Shown piece after piece: positions 51,029-59,659 of a DNA stretch of 64,000 nucleotides; within the stretch, counting starts at the first letter, position 1; the number at the start of each line of letters is the position of its first letter. This stretch comes from Clostridiales bacterium (GTDB taxonomy: Bacteria; Bacillota; Clostridia; Christensenellales; Aristaeellaceae), in contig JAAYEI010000012.1 in NCBI GenBank assembly GCA_012728815.1, forward strand, positions 1 to 64,000, given 5' to 3'. The notes beneath the pieces are model-generated. The model was not told the DNA's origin. It ran no database searches and worked only from the letters and a program-made list of their open reading frames with translations. The translations under genes were made by a program, and so were the position numbers.

Positions 51029-51817
51029 TTATCCATCCTGCCCGTCTTTGCCGTCCTCCGCCGCGCGCCTGGCCACCTGAAGCGCCACCAGGAAGGCGGC
51101 CAGCTGGTGGTCAGCCTCCTTGCTGCCGCTGTCCAGGATGCGGGCCTCCCAGGCGGGGGCGTCCAGCAGGTCGCCGGTATAGAAAAAGGTGTAGTACTCA
51201 TAGCCGCGGAAGTCGCACAACGCCTGCAGGCCCGCGCACTCCATGTCCACCGCGATGCAGCCCTCGCTGACGCGCCTGTCCATGTTGCCGCGGGTTTCCC
51301 GGAAGAGGGCATCCGTGGTCCAGACCGGGCCGGACACCCGGGGCAGGCCCAGGTCATCCAGGACCTGGGCGACCAGGGGCGCGTTGCGCACGGTGATGTA
51401 ATCGGCCGGGGGCGCGTAGTGGTAGCTGAGCCCCTCATCCCGGTAGGCGCGGGTGGGCACGATGAGGCGGCCCTCGGTGAGGCTGCTGGTGAGCGCGCCG
51501 CAGGAGCCAAAGAGGATGAAGCGCCGCGCGCCGGTGGCGGCGGCCACCTGCTCCAGCATCAGGCCGGCGCCGGCGGAGGTGATGGGGCTCATGTAAAAGA
51601 GCAGGTCCAGGCCACAGGCCGCAAGGCGCCAGATGGTGCGCTCGCCGTTCAGGGCCGGGACCAGGCAGGCGGCCTGGTGGGGGTAGCGGGCCAGCACATG
51701 GTCCAGCACGGTCTTGGAAAAGGTGATGACGCAGGTGTCCGGCAGGCCGTCCACGCGGTCCACAAGCATGTCCGGGCTGATGATGCCGGGGGCGGGGTCA
51801 AAGCTGCTGGTGATCAT
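51029..51817 (-). CDS. Nucleoside phosphorylase (uridine/purine type)
   Basis: A 262-residue member of the PNP/UdP superfamily that splits nucleosides with phosphate. A central ILFGSCGAL strand-loop binds phosphate. The substrate-side motif IAVDMECAGLQAL near residue 200 contains the ribose-binding Met-Glu. Overall it resembles uridine phosphorylase more than trimeric purine enzymes. The ATG at 51817 has TGGAGG 7 bases upstream; the frame continues further but without a start signal. It is transcribed away from the proS leader. A link with the nucleoside hydrolase at 9646 is not implied by position. Confidence 0.87.
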   Translation of the reverse strand: MITSSFDPAPGIISPDMLVDRVDGLPDTCVITFSKTVLDHVLARYPHQAACLVPALNGERTIWRLAACGLDLLFYMSPITSAGAGLMLEQVAAATGARRFILFGSCGALTSSLTEGRLIVPTRAYRDEGLSYHYAPPADYITVRNAPLVAQVLDDLGLPRVSGPVWTTDALFRETRGNMDRRVSEGCIAVDMECAGLQALCDFRGYEYYTFFYTGDLLDAPAWEARILDSGSKEADHQLAAFLVALQVARRAAEDGKDGQDG

Positions 51818-51879
51818 GGCATGCCTCCAGGTGGGGTGATGAGGCCATGCTATCAGCCGGGGCGGCGGCTGTAAAGCGC

Positions 51880-51909
51880 TTGCGCGCGGGCGGTCATATC
51901 TGCTATACT
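51880..51909 (+). promoter_or_regulatory. Promoter of the proS T-box leader
   Basis: TTGCGC (51880-51885) and TATACT (51904-51909) are 18 bases apart. Transcription should begin near 51917, just before the T-box stem I. Confidence 0.65.
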
Positions 51910-51917
51910 GCGCGCAA

Positions 51918-52124
51918 TTGAAGAGGCGATGCCGGGGAGCAGCGGCCAGCTCCAGCGAGCGCGGAGGGTGCAAGCGCGCGAAGGCCAGTTACCCGCCCCG
52001 GTTGCCGCGGCCAATCCCCGCCGTGCGCCCGCGTTAAGGGTTCAAGCGGGCGCTTCGGCGCCAAGCAAGGTGGTACCGCGAAGGCAGCAGCCTCCGTCCT
52101 GGCAGCAGGGCGGGTTTATTTTTT
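51918..52124 (+). ncRNA. T-box riboswitch, proline specific
   Basis: The T-box sequence AAGGTGGTACCGCG is at 52067-52080. Stem I is closed by GCCGGGG (51931-51937) and CCCCGGT (51996-52002). In its specifier bulge, CCC (51992-51994), a proline codon, is followed by a purine (G). The terminator stem CCGTCCTG/CAGGGCGG (52094-52113) ends in TTTATTTTTT. Uncharged tRNA-Pro should pair with the specifier and T-box and allow read-through into proS. The position directly before proS supports the assignment. Confidence 0.9.
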
Positions 52125-52135
52125 AGGAGGACAGC

Positions 52136-53578
52136 ATGGCAAAGCAGGCAAAACAGGAATTCGTGCAGCACATCACCCCCCGGGAGGAGAACTTCTCCCA
52201 GTGGTATACCGATGTGGTCAAGATGGCTGATTTGATGGACTATACCCCGGTGCGCGGCTGCATGGCGATGAAGCCCTATGGCAACCGCATCTGGGAACTG
52301 ATCCGCGAGGGCATGGACAAGCGTTTCGCGGACACCGGGCACGAGAACGTGTCCCTGCCCATGCTGATCCCGGAGAGCCTGCTGATGAAGGAGGCTGAGC
52401 ATGTGGAGGGTTTCGCGCCGGAGGTGGCCTGGGTAACCCAGGGCGGCAACGAGGTGCTGCCCGAGCGCCTGGCCATCCGCCCCACCTCGGAGGTGCTGTT
52501 TTGCACCATGTTCTCCCAGTGGGTGCAGTCCTGGCGCGACCTGCCCCTGAAGTACAACCAGTGGTGCTCGGTCATGCGCTGGGAGAAGACCACCAGGCCC
52601 TTCCTGCGCACGGCGGAGTTCTGGTGGCAGGAGGGGCATACCGTGCACGCCACGGCGGAGGAGGCTCAGGAGGAAACCCTGCTGATGCTGGAGGTTTACC
52701 GCGCCTTCATTGAGGACGTGCTGTGCATCCCGCTGTTCACGGGACAAAAGAGCGACAAAGAGAAATTCGCCGGCGCCCGGGCCACCTATTCGGTGGAGGC
52801 CATGATGCAGGACGGCAAGGCGCTGCAGGCGGGCACCACGCACAACTTCGGCACCAATTTCACCGAGCCCTTTGAGGTGCGCTACCAGAACAAGGAGGGT
52901 CAGCTGGCCTACTGCCATGAGACCAGCTGGGGCACATCCACCCGGCTGATCGGCGCCATCATCATGGCGCACGGGGATGAGCGCGGGCTGAAGCTGCCCC
53001 CGGGCGTGGCGCCCTTCCAGGCGGTCATCCTGCCCATCGCCGCGCACAAGGGCGGGGTCATGGAAACCTGTGAGGAGGCCAAAACGCAGCTGCAGGCGGC
53101 CGGCATCCGGGTGAAGCTGGATGACCGGGATCACCTGTCGCCCGGCTGGAAGTTCAACGAGTGGGAGCTCAAGGGCGTGCCGCTGCGGCTGGAAATCGGC
53201 CCCAGGGACATTGAGAAGGGCGTGGCCACCTACATGCGCCGGGACACCTTTGAGAAGGGCATCCTGCCCCTGAACAGCCTGGCGGAGGGCGTGCGGGCCC
53301 TGCTGGAAGACATCACCCGGGAGATGTTCAGCATCGCCAACCAGTTCAGGCTCTCCCGCACCAAGGATGTGTTCAGCATGGCGGAGATGGGCGAACAGGT
53401 GAATGTGGGCTATGCCCGGTCCATGTGGTGCGGCCGGCGCGCCTGCGAGGACCAGGTCAAGGAGGCCTTCTCAGCCACCAGCCGCAACATGCCCTTTGAC
53501 CAGACGCCCATCGCGCCTGACTGCGTGGTCTGCGGGGAGGCGGCGGACAAGGTGATGTACTGGGCCAAGGCGTACTGA
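52136..53578 (+). CDS. proS: Prolyl-tRNA synthetase (archaeal/eukaryote-like type)
   Basis: A 480-residue class II synthetase charging tRNA-Pro. Motif 2 lies around NQWCSVMRWEKTTRPFLRTAEFWWQEGHT (residues 141-169). Motif 3 follows GLKLPPGVAP, and an HGDERGLKLPP stretch is diagnostic of the type without the bacterial editing insertion. The C-terminal zinc-like domain has four cysteines and ends with the tyrosine of WAKAY. It is under T-box control. AGGAGG at 52125-52130 follows the attenuator's T-run directly, so the site is freed only by read-through. Confidence 0.95.
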   Translation: MAKQAKQEFVQHITPREENFSQWYTDVVKMADLMDYTPVRGCMAMKPYGNRIWELIREGMDKRFADTGHENVSLPMLIPESLLMKEAEHVEGFAPEVAWVTQGGNEVLPERLAIRPTSEVLFCTMFSQWVQSWRDLPLKYNQWCSVMRWEKTTRPFLRTAEFWWQEGHTVHATAEEAQEETLLMLEVYRAFIEDVLCIPLFTGQKSDKEKFAGARATYSVEAMMQDGKALQAGTTHNFGTNFTEPFEVRYQNKEGQLAYCHETSWGTSTRLIGAIIMAHGDERGLKLPPGVAPFQAVILPIAAHKGGVMETCEEAKTQLQAAGIRVKLDDRDHLSPGWKFNEWELKGVPLRLEIGPRDIEKGVATYMRRDTFEKGILPLNSLAEGVRALLEDITREMFSIANQFRLSRTKDVFSMAEMGEQVNVGYARSMWCGRRACEDQVKEAFSATSRNMPFDQTPIAPDCVVCGEAADKVMYWAKAY

Positions 53579-53720
53579 CCAGGCAACCAGACGCTGCTCC
53601 CCCCGCGGGCCGGCACGGCTCCGCTTCCAGGGGACAGCCCATGAATCGTCCGGCACCGGCCTGGGTGATGATCAAACCCTGGTGCGGGGGCAGGCGTTCT
53701 CCAACATCATCGGTTTTTCA

Positions 53721-53780
53721 GGGACAAGGCAAGGGGGAGTGTGCTTTTCTCCAAAGCGCCACGCCCCCTGTGTTTGTCCC
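53721..53780. terminator. Long imperfect hairpin between convergent proS and ggt
   Basis: GGGACAA (53721-53727) pairs with TTGTCCC (53774-53780), and AGGGGG (53732-53737) with CCCCCT (53764-53769); further partial pairing continues inward. It lies between two convergent genes and probably ends both transcripts. Confidence 0.55.
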
Positions 53781-53796
53781 TTGTACCTGTCCGTTT

Positions 53797-55425
53797 TTAC
53801 ATGCAAGCGATGTTGCTGTCGGTCCGGCCCTCGGTGCCGCCCAGCAGCGCGCCGTTGTCCAGCTTCCAGATGATCTGGCCCCGACCAAAGCCAACGCTGT
53901 CGGCCATCATCTCCACCTGGTGCCCGCGGGCCTGCAGCTGCCGGGCGATGGCGGGGGAGAATCCGGCCTCCACCGTGAAGCGCCTGCCCGCCATCCACTG
54001 CCAGCGCGGCGCGTCCAGCGCCTGCTGGGGGTTGAGGTGGAAGTCCGCCAGGTTGGTCACCACCTGCACGTGGCCCTGGGGCTGCATGTAGCCGCCCATC
54101 ACGCCGAAGGGGCCCACGGCCTGGCCTTGCCTGAGCAGAAAGCCGGGGATGATGGTGTGGTAGCTCTTCTTGCCCGGGGCCAGGCAGTTGGCGTCCTGCG
54201 GGTTGAGGGAAAAATCGGCGCCGCGGTTTTGCAGGGCGATGCCGGTGCCCCGGATCACGATGCCTGACCCAAAGCCCATGTAGTTGCTCTGGATGTAGGA
54301 AACCATGTTGCCCTCCCCGTCCGCCGTGCACAGGTATACGGTGCCGCCGGCGGCTGGCTGGCCGGGGCCGGGCAGCGCGGCCTGGTCGGTGATGAGCCGG
54401 GCCCGGGCCTGGCCATAGGCGGGGCTGAGCAGGTCCTCCGGGCGCACCCGCATGTGGGCCGGGTCGGTCACATAATGCTTGGCGTCGGCAAAGGCCAGCT
54501 TGATGGCCTCCCACTGCAGGTGGTAGCTGCGCGCCAGTTCCCGCTGGGGCAGGTCCAGGTGCTGCAGGATGTTCAGGGCCATCAGGGCCACGATGCCCTG
54601 GCCATTGGGTGGAATCTGGGCCACGGTGTAGCCGCGGTAGGGCTGGGTGAGGGGCTCCACCCACTCAGGCGCGTAGGAGGTGAAGTCCTCCGCGGTGAAG
54701 TACCCGCCCAGCTGCTCGCTGTCCTGCAGGATGCGTGCCAGGAGCGCGCCTTTGTAAAAGCTTTCCGCCCCGGTTTCCGCGATCTGGCGCAGGGTGTCCG
54801 CGTGGCCGGGCAGGCGCACCATCTGGCCCACCCTGGGCGCCTCGCCATCAAACAGGAAGGTGTCCCGCCAGGCCTGGTGGGCAGGGCCAAGGTTCTCCGC
54901 CTGGTAGTTCGCGGCAGCCCGCTGCCACATCCGGGCCAGCAGCGGGGCAACCGGGTAGCCTTCCTGGGCGTAGGAAATGGCCGGTGCCAGGGTGGTGGTG
55001 AGGGGCAGGCGCCCGAAGCGCTGGCTGAGGGCGGCCCAGCCGGCAGGCGCGCCGGGCACCATGGTGGGCAGCCAGCCGTACCTGGGCATGGTGTCCGCCC
55101 CGCTGGCCTGCTTGACGGTGTCAATGGTGAGCCGGCCGGGCGCGCGGCCACTGGCGTTGAGGCCGTACAGGGTCTTGTCCTTCTCAATCCAGACCAGGGC
55201 AAAGGCGTCCCCGCCGATGCCGTTGGCGGTGGGCTCCACAACCGTCAGCGCGGTGGCGGCGGCCACGGCGGCATCCACCGCGTTGCCGCCCTTTTGCAGC
55301 GCCAGCAGCCCGGCCTGCGCGGCCTGGGGGCTTGAGGCGTTCACCATGCCGCCCGCGGCGATGATGGGGTAGCGCTGGGAGGGATAGGGCAGAAAGCCCG
55401 GGTCAAAGGGCAGGGCCTGGCTCAT
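53797..55425 (-). CDS. Gamma-glutamyltransferase family protein
   Basis: A 542-residue Ntn-hydrolase precursor. The large-subunit part has GGNAVDAAVAAATALTVVEP and NGIGGDAF. The small subunit should begin at T362 in GGTVYLCTADGEG, the expected self-cleavage nucleophile, as in YwrD-type members, followed by MGFGSGI. No signal peptide is present, so unlike classical GGT it should act in the cytoplasm. I use the ATG at 55425 with GAGGAGG upstream; it overlaps the preceding OppF gene by 23 bases. As the last gene of a peptide-import operon it likely opens gamma-glutamyl peptides such as glutathione after uptake. Confidence 0.9.
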   Translation of the reverse strand: MSQALPFDPGFLPYPSQRYPIIAAGGMVNASSPQAAQAGLLALQKGGNAVDAAVAAATALTVVEPTANGIGGDAFALVWIEKDKTLYGLNASGRAPGRLTIDTVKQASGADTMPRYGWLPTMVPGAPAGWAALSQRFGRLPLTTTLAPAISYAQEGYPVAPLLARMWQRAAANYQAENLGPAHQAWRDTFLFDGEAPRVGQMVRLPGHADTLRQIAETGAESFYKGALLARILQDSEQLGGYFTAEDFTSYAPEWVEPLTQPYRGYTVAQIPPNGQGIVALMALNILQHLDLPQRELARSYHLQWEAIKLAFADAKHYVTDPAHMRVRPEDLLSPAYGQARARLITDQAALPGPGQPAAGGTVYLCTADGEGNMVSYIQSNYMGFGSGIVIRGTGIALQNRGADFSLNPQDANCLAPGKKSYHTIIPGFLLRQGQAVGPFGVMGGYMQPQGHVQVVTNLADFHLNPQQALDAPRWQWMAGRRFTVEAGFSPAIARQLQARGHQVEMMADSVGFGRGQIIWKLDNGALLGGTEGRTDSNIACM

Positions 55426-57013
55426 GCGCGACCTCCTCAAGGCTGTCCTTCGTGTACAGGTGGCAGCAGACGCTGTGGCCGGGGGCGGCCTCCACCATCG
55501 GGGGCCTTTGCGCCTGGCAGATGGGTATCATGTCCGGGCAGCGCGGGTGGAACACGCAGCCCCCTGGCGGGCTGACGGCGGAGGGCACCTCGCCCATCAG
55601 CGGCGCCTCGTCGGTTTCAAACTCCGGCACCTGGGGCACCGGCACGCTGGCCAGCAGCGAGCGGGTATAGGGGTGCAGCGGCCGGTCAAACAGTGGCTTG
55701 GCGGGTGCCAGCTCGCAGATGTGGCCCAGGTACATCACCATCACCCGGTCGCAGAAATGCTTCACAACCCCGAGGTTATGGGTAATGAAGAAATAGGTCA
55801 AGCCAAACTGCGCCTGCAGGTCGTTGAGCAGCAGCAGCACCTGCGCCTGCACGGACACATCCAGCGCCGAGAGCGACTCATCCAGCACCACGAAGCGCGG
55901 GTGCAGGGCGATGGCCCGCGCGATGCCCACCCGCTGCTTCTGGCCGCCGGACAGCTGGTGGGGGTAATAGCCGTGGTGCTCCTCCTTCATGCCCACAATC
56001 TCCAGCAGCTCCACCGCCCGCGCCTTGCGGGCGGCCTTGTCAAGCTTGGTGTGGATGCGGAAGGGTTCCTCAATCGCGCGGCCCACGGTCTGGCGCGGGT
56101 CCAGGCTGGCGGCCGGGTCCTGGAAGATCATCTGCAGGTCCCGCCGCACATCGCGCAGCTCCCGCCCGGACAGCTTGCCCAGGTTGATGCCGCTCTCCTG
56201 GTTGTTGTCCAGTTTCTGCCAGTAGGCCGGGTCCCCGCAGCGCTCGGTGAGCATCAGCAGGTTCTGGTGCTTCATGCCTTCTGCCTGGGCCAGGGCGGCC
56301 CGGGCGCTGTCCATGGCCTGGTTCATCCGCCTCTGGGCCAGCTCGGCCGCGGCGCGGTGCTCGGGCATGTCCTTTTCACTGTCAGGCAGGTAGGCCGGCG
56401 CCAGGCGGCCCAGCCGCAGCAGCTGGCGCCTGGCCTGATGGGCCTGGGTCAGCTGGTGGAGGGCTTGTGTGTACAGCTGCTGCACCTGGTCCAGGTCCTT
56501 GCTGAGGATGAGGGAGCCCACGGTGCGCGAGCCTTCCCGCAGCTGGCGGCTGGCCTGCTTGCGCAGCTCCAGGGCGCGGAAGGCTTGCCGGTCCGCCCGG
56601 CGCGACCAGCGGTTGTAGGCCCGCGTCTCCCTGTGGCTGGCCTGGGCGGAGAACTCCTCCATGTGGGCCCTGGCGGCCCTGGCCTGGTCCTCCACTTGCA
56701 GCGAGCGCTGATAGGCCTTGTCCGCCCGGCGCTGGTAGCGGGGCAGCTTGCGCACTTCCCGGGCGAAATAGCGCGGCCGCGCCTCCTGCAGGCTCTTGCC
56801 GTAGTACACGCAGGCGCCGCTGGTCTGGCGGTAGAGCTGCAGGATGACCCGGCCCAGGGTGCTCTTGCCGCAGCCGGATTCGCCCACCACGCCCAGTTTC
56901 TCGCCCTGGAACACGGTCAGGGAGATGTCCTCCACCGCCTTGATGCTGCGCCCGCCGCCCAGGGGGAACCGTTTTTTCAGCTTGTTCAGGGTCATCAGGG
57001 GGGCAAGGCTCAT
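55403..57013 (-). CDS. OppF-type peptide ABC transporter ATPase with a ~200-residue insertion
   Basis: A 536-residue ATPase, against about 320 for ordinary OppF. Walker A GESGCGKST is at residues 44-52, but the Q-loop MIFQDPAASLDPR comes only at residue 295. Between them, residues 79-278 are a helical Arg/Ala/Gln/Leu-rich insertion (RADKAYQRSLQVEDQARAAR, AELAQRRMNQAMDSARAAL). The rest is normal: signature LSGGQKQRVGIARAI, Walker B FVVLDESLSALD (DES instead of DEP), H-loop ITHNLGVV and the C-terminal cysteine cluster. Its ATG overlaps the OppD stop by 4 bases. The insertion lies where the helical subdomain begins. Confidence 0.9.
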   Translation of the reverse strand: MSLAPLMTLNKLKKRFPLGGGRSIKAVEDISLTVFQGEKLGVVGESGCGKSTLGRVILQLYRQTSGACVYYGKSLQEARPRYFAREVRKLPRYQRRADKAYQRSLQVEDQARAARAHMEEFSAQASHRETRAYNRWSRRADRQAFRALELRKQASRQLREGSRTVGSLILSKDLDQVQQLYTQALHQLTQAHQARRQLLRLGRLAPAYLPDSEKDMPEHRAAAELAQRRMNQAMDSARAALAQAEGMKHQNLLMLTERCGDPAYWQKLDNNQESGINLGKLSGRELRDVRRDLQMIFQDPAASLDPRQTVGRAIEEPFRIHTKLDKAARKARAVELLEIVGMKEEHHGYYPHQLSGGQKQRVGIARAIALHPRFVVLDESLSALDVSVQAQVLLLLNDLQAQFGLTYFFITHNLGVVKHFCDRVMVMYLGHICELAPAKPLFDRPLHPYTRSLLASVPVPQVPEFETDEAPLMGEVPSAVSPPGGCVFHPRCPDMIPICQAQRPPMVEAAPGHSVCCHLYTKDSLEEVAHEPGPAL

Positions 57014-57987
57014 GGGCGCACCTCCAGGTGGTGGCAGGCGGCGCTGTGGCCGGGCGCCAGGGCGCGCAGCGCGGGCGCCTGCTCCCGGCAGATGTCCGTC
57101 GCCCTGCCGCAGCGGGGGTGGAAACGGCAGCCCTCAATGGCCTGGGCGATGTTGGGCGGCGTGCCCGGGATGGGGGACAGGGTGTAGCCCTCGGATTTGA
57201 TGTTGGGCACCGCGGCCAGCAGGCCGATGGTGTAGGGGTGGGCGGGCTGCTCAAAGATCTGGCGGACGCCCCCCTCCTCCACCTTGACCCCGGCATAGAG
57301 CACAATGACCCGGTCGGCGATTTCCGCCACCACGCCCAGGTCGTGGGTGATGAATAGCACCCCGGCGTCCAGCTGGTGCTTCAGCTGCCGCAGCAGCAGC
57401 AGCACCTGCTTCTGGATGGTGACATCCAGGGCGGTGGTTGGCTCATCGGCGATCAGCAGCCGTGGGTTCAGGGACAGCACCATCGCGATCATCACGCGCT
57501 GGCGCAGGCCGCCGGAGAGCTGGAAGGGGTACTGGCGCAGGCGCTCTTCGGGGTTGGACACCCCCACCTGTTTGAGGGTCTCCAGGGCCACCCGCCTGGC
57601 CTCCTCCTTCCCCAGCCCCAGGTGCAGCTTCAGGCCTTCCGTCATCTGCCGCCCGATGGTGAGCAGGGGGTTGAGGCAGGTCATGGGCTCCTGAAAAATC
57701 ATGCCCATCTTGCGCCCGCGCACCTTGTTCATCTGGCGGGGGGACAGCGCGGTCAGCTCCTGCCCGTCCAGGCGGATGCTCTGCGCCTGGACGGTGGCGT
57801 TTTCCGGCAGCAGGCCCATGATGGACAGCGTCATCACGCTTTTTCCGCAGCCGGACTCGCCCACCACGCACAGGGTCTCGTGGCGGGCCACCTCAAAGGA
57901 GACGCCGTGCAACACCCGGTAATCCTGTTTATGCAGTTGGAAGGAGGTCTTCAGGTCCCTGACCTCCAGCACCAGGTCGCCCGGCAT
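57010..57987 (-). CDS. OppD-type peptide ABC transporter ATPase
   Basis: A 325-residue ATPase of normal size. Walker A is GESGCGKS, Q-loop MIFQEPMTCLNPL, signature [15 protein letters not shown], Walker [14 protein letters not shown] and H-loop ITHDLGVV. The C-terminal CRFHPRCGRATDIC cluster is of the OppD/DppD type. AAAGGAG precedes the ATG. It follows the binding-protein gene across a 12-bp hairpin. Confidence 0.94.
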   Translation of the reverse strand: MPGDLVLEVRDLKTSFQLHKQDYRVLHGVSFEVARHETLCVVGESGCGKSVMTLSIMGLLPENATVQAQSIRLDGQELTALSPRQMNKVRGRKMGMIFQEPMTCLNPLLTIGRQMTEGLKLHLGLGKEEARRVALETLKQVGVSNPEERLRQYPFQLSGGLRQRVMIAMVLSLNPRLLIADEPTTALDVTIQKQVLLLLRQLKHQLDAGVLFITHDLGVVAEIADRVIVLYAGVKVEEGGVRQIFEQPAHPYTIGLLAAVPNIKSEGYTLSPIPGTPPNIAQAIEGCRFHPRCGRATDICREQAPALRALAPGHSAACHHLEVRP

Positions 57988-58022
57988 CGCGCGCTCCTTT
58001 CGTGGTTCCAGTCCTGGGGTGG

Positions 58023-58050
58023 CCCCTCCCCGCCAGCTGGCGGGGAGGGG
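58023..58050 (-). other. Strong intercistronic hairpin after the binding-protein gene
   Basis: A 12-bp stem CCCCTCCCCGCC/GGCGGGGAGGGG with a 4-base loop lies between the binding-protein stop and the OppD-type gene. No T-run follows in the direction of transcription. Confidence 0.7.
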
Positions 58051-58070
58051 TTGATGTCATGGGTCATGGG

Positions 58071-59609
58071 TCAGGGGGTCAGCTGGAACTCCTTGATGTA
58101 GAAGGAGCCGTCCGTGGTCAGGTCCACGTTGGTGTAGTCCTTGTTGTTCCACGCGAAGTCGTACTCGGCGTTGAACAGGGGCGCCACAAAGGCCTCGCTC
58201 ATCAGCAGTACGTTGGCGGCGTTGAGGGCCTCCATGCGCTTGGCGATGTCCACCGTGGTCTTGGAGTCCCGGACCAGCTGATCAAAGGCTTCGCTGTTGA
58301 TCTTGTTGCGGGCGGACACCTTGGATTCCCAGTTGGGCTCCAGCAGCTCGGTGCCATCCCGGGTAACGTTGGACCAGGCGGCCAGGGTGATGTCAAAGCG
58401 GTCCTCCAGCTTGCTCTCGGTCAGCCAGGCCGCCCAGTCAATCATCTCCATGGTCACGTTGTTGAAGCCGGCCGCCTTGAGGTTGGCCTGGAAGAACTCG
58501 CCCATGGGCGTGTACATGGGGGAGGTGGGCACCAGGAAGTGGATGGGCTCGTCCTGCCAGTTGTTGGCGGCAATCAGCGCCTTGGCGCCTTCCAGGTCGT
58601 AGGTGATGCAGGCGGCTTCCGCCGCCGCGTCATAGCCCAGCACCTTGGGCCCGATGACGGAGTTGGCCACGGTGGCCTTGCCCTCCATCACATACTGCAC
58701 ATAGCTTTCCTTGTCGATGCTCTTGATGATGGCGGTGCGGAAGTCCTTGTTGGCCATCAGTGGGTTGACCCAGGAGGTGGGGCGCAGGGGCAGGTAGTAA
58801 ATCTGCGCGGAATCCTGTGTACCCAGGCTCACCCCCTGCATGGACTGCACCCGGGGCAGGGATTCGATGGTGATGGAGGGGATGAAGTCCGCCTCGCCGG
58901 TTTGCAGGCGGGCCAGGGCGGTGGATTCCTCCAGGATGATGGTCATCACCACGTCCTCAATCGCCGGCTTCTCGCCCCAGTACTGGTCAAAGCGCTTGAG
59001 GGTCACGCTGGAGCCGGACACGGCGGACACAAACTGGTAGGGGCCGGTGCCGCAGGGCTGCACCATCAGGTCCTGGGCCTGTTGGGCGGAGGGGGAGACG
59101 ATGGCGGAGTTGGTGTGGGCCAGCTTGGCCAGCAGCACGCCGTCCTCGTAGCTCAGGTTGATTTTGAGCGTATGCTCGTCCACCGCCTCCAGGGATTCCA
59201 TGCTGGCGGCCAGCGAGGCGCGGGCGGAACCAAAGTCCGGGTCCTTGATCAATTCAAAGGTGTGCTTGACCGCCTCGGCGTCAAACGGTGTGCCGTCGTG
59301 GAAGACCACACCTTCGCGCAGCTTGATGGTGACGGACTTGCCATCCTCGGCAAACACCGGCATCTCCGCCGCCAGAAGCGGCTCGATGCTGCCTTCGCGG
59401 TTGATGAAGTAGAGGGTCTCATACATCTGGGTGTTCACGTAGGTGGAGGCGCGGTCGTTGGTGCGCAGCGGGTCCATGCCGGCCACGTTGCTGGTGAGCA
59501 CCACCTGAAAGGGGCCGGTGGCGGCCAGGGCGGGCGCGGACAGGGTGAGCAGCAGCGCGGCGCACAGCAGCAGCGCAAGCCATCTTGGAGCGCGGTTTGG
59601 TCTGGTCAT
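58071..59609 (-). CDS. Peptide-binding protein (SBP family 5), normal domain order
   Basis: A 512-residue solute-binding protein. The signal peptide (WLALLLCAALLLTLSAPALA) should be cut after ALA near residue 29; no lipobox follows. The mature chain begins with the family-5 N-terminus (NVAGMDPLRTNDRAS, MYETLYFINREG, KLREGVVFHDGTPFDAEAVKHT) and ends with the matching C-terminal segment (EAFVAPLFNAEYDFAWNN, FYIKEFQL). It therefore has the usual order, in contrast to OppA at 24543. The ATG at 59609 follows AAAGGAGACCACATC. With a cytoplasmic gamma-glutamyltransferase in the operon, gamma-glutamyl peptides are a plausible ligand. Confidence 0.92.
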   Translation of the reverse strand: MTRPNRAPRWLALLLCAALLLTLSAPALAATGPFQVVLTSNVAGMDPLRTNDRASTYVNTQMYETLYFINREGSIEPLLAAEMPVFAEDGKSVTIKLREGVVFHDGTPFDAEAVKHTFELIKDPDFGSARASLAASMESLEAVDEHTLKINLSYEDGVLLAKLAHTNSAIVSPSAQQAQDLMVQPCGTGPYQFVSAVSGSSVTLKRFDQYWGEKPAIEDVVMTIILEESTALARLQTGEADFIPSITIESLPRVQSMQGVSLGTQDSAQIYYLPLRPTSWVNPLMANKDFRTAIIKSIDKESYVQYVMEGKATVANSVIGPKVLGYDAAAEAACITYDLEGAKALIAANNWQDEPIHFLVPTSPMYTPMGEFFQANLKAAGFNNVTMEMIDWAAWLTESKLEDRFDITLAAWSNVTRDGTELLEPNWESKVSARNKINSEAFDQLVRDSKTTVDIAKRMEALNAANVLLMSEAFVAPLFNAEYDFAWNNKDYTNVDLTTDGSFYIKEFQLTP

Positions 59610-59659
59610 GATGTGGTCTCCTTTGTGTATTTGCTGCGCGCGGGTTCCGCGCGACGGCT

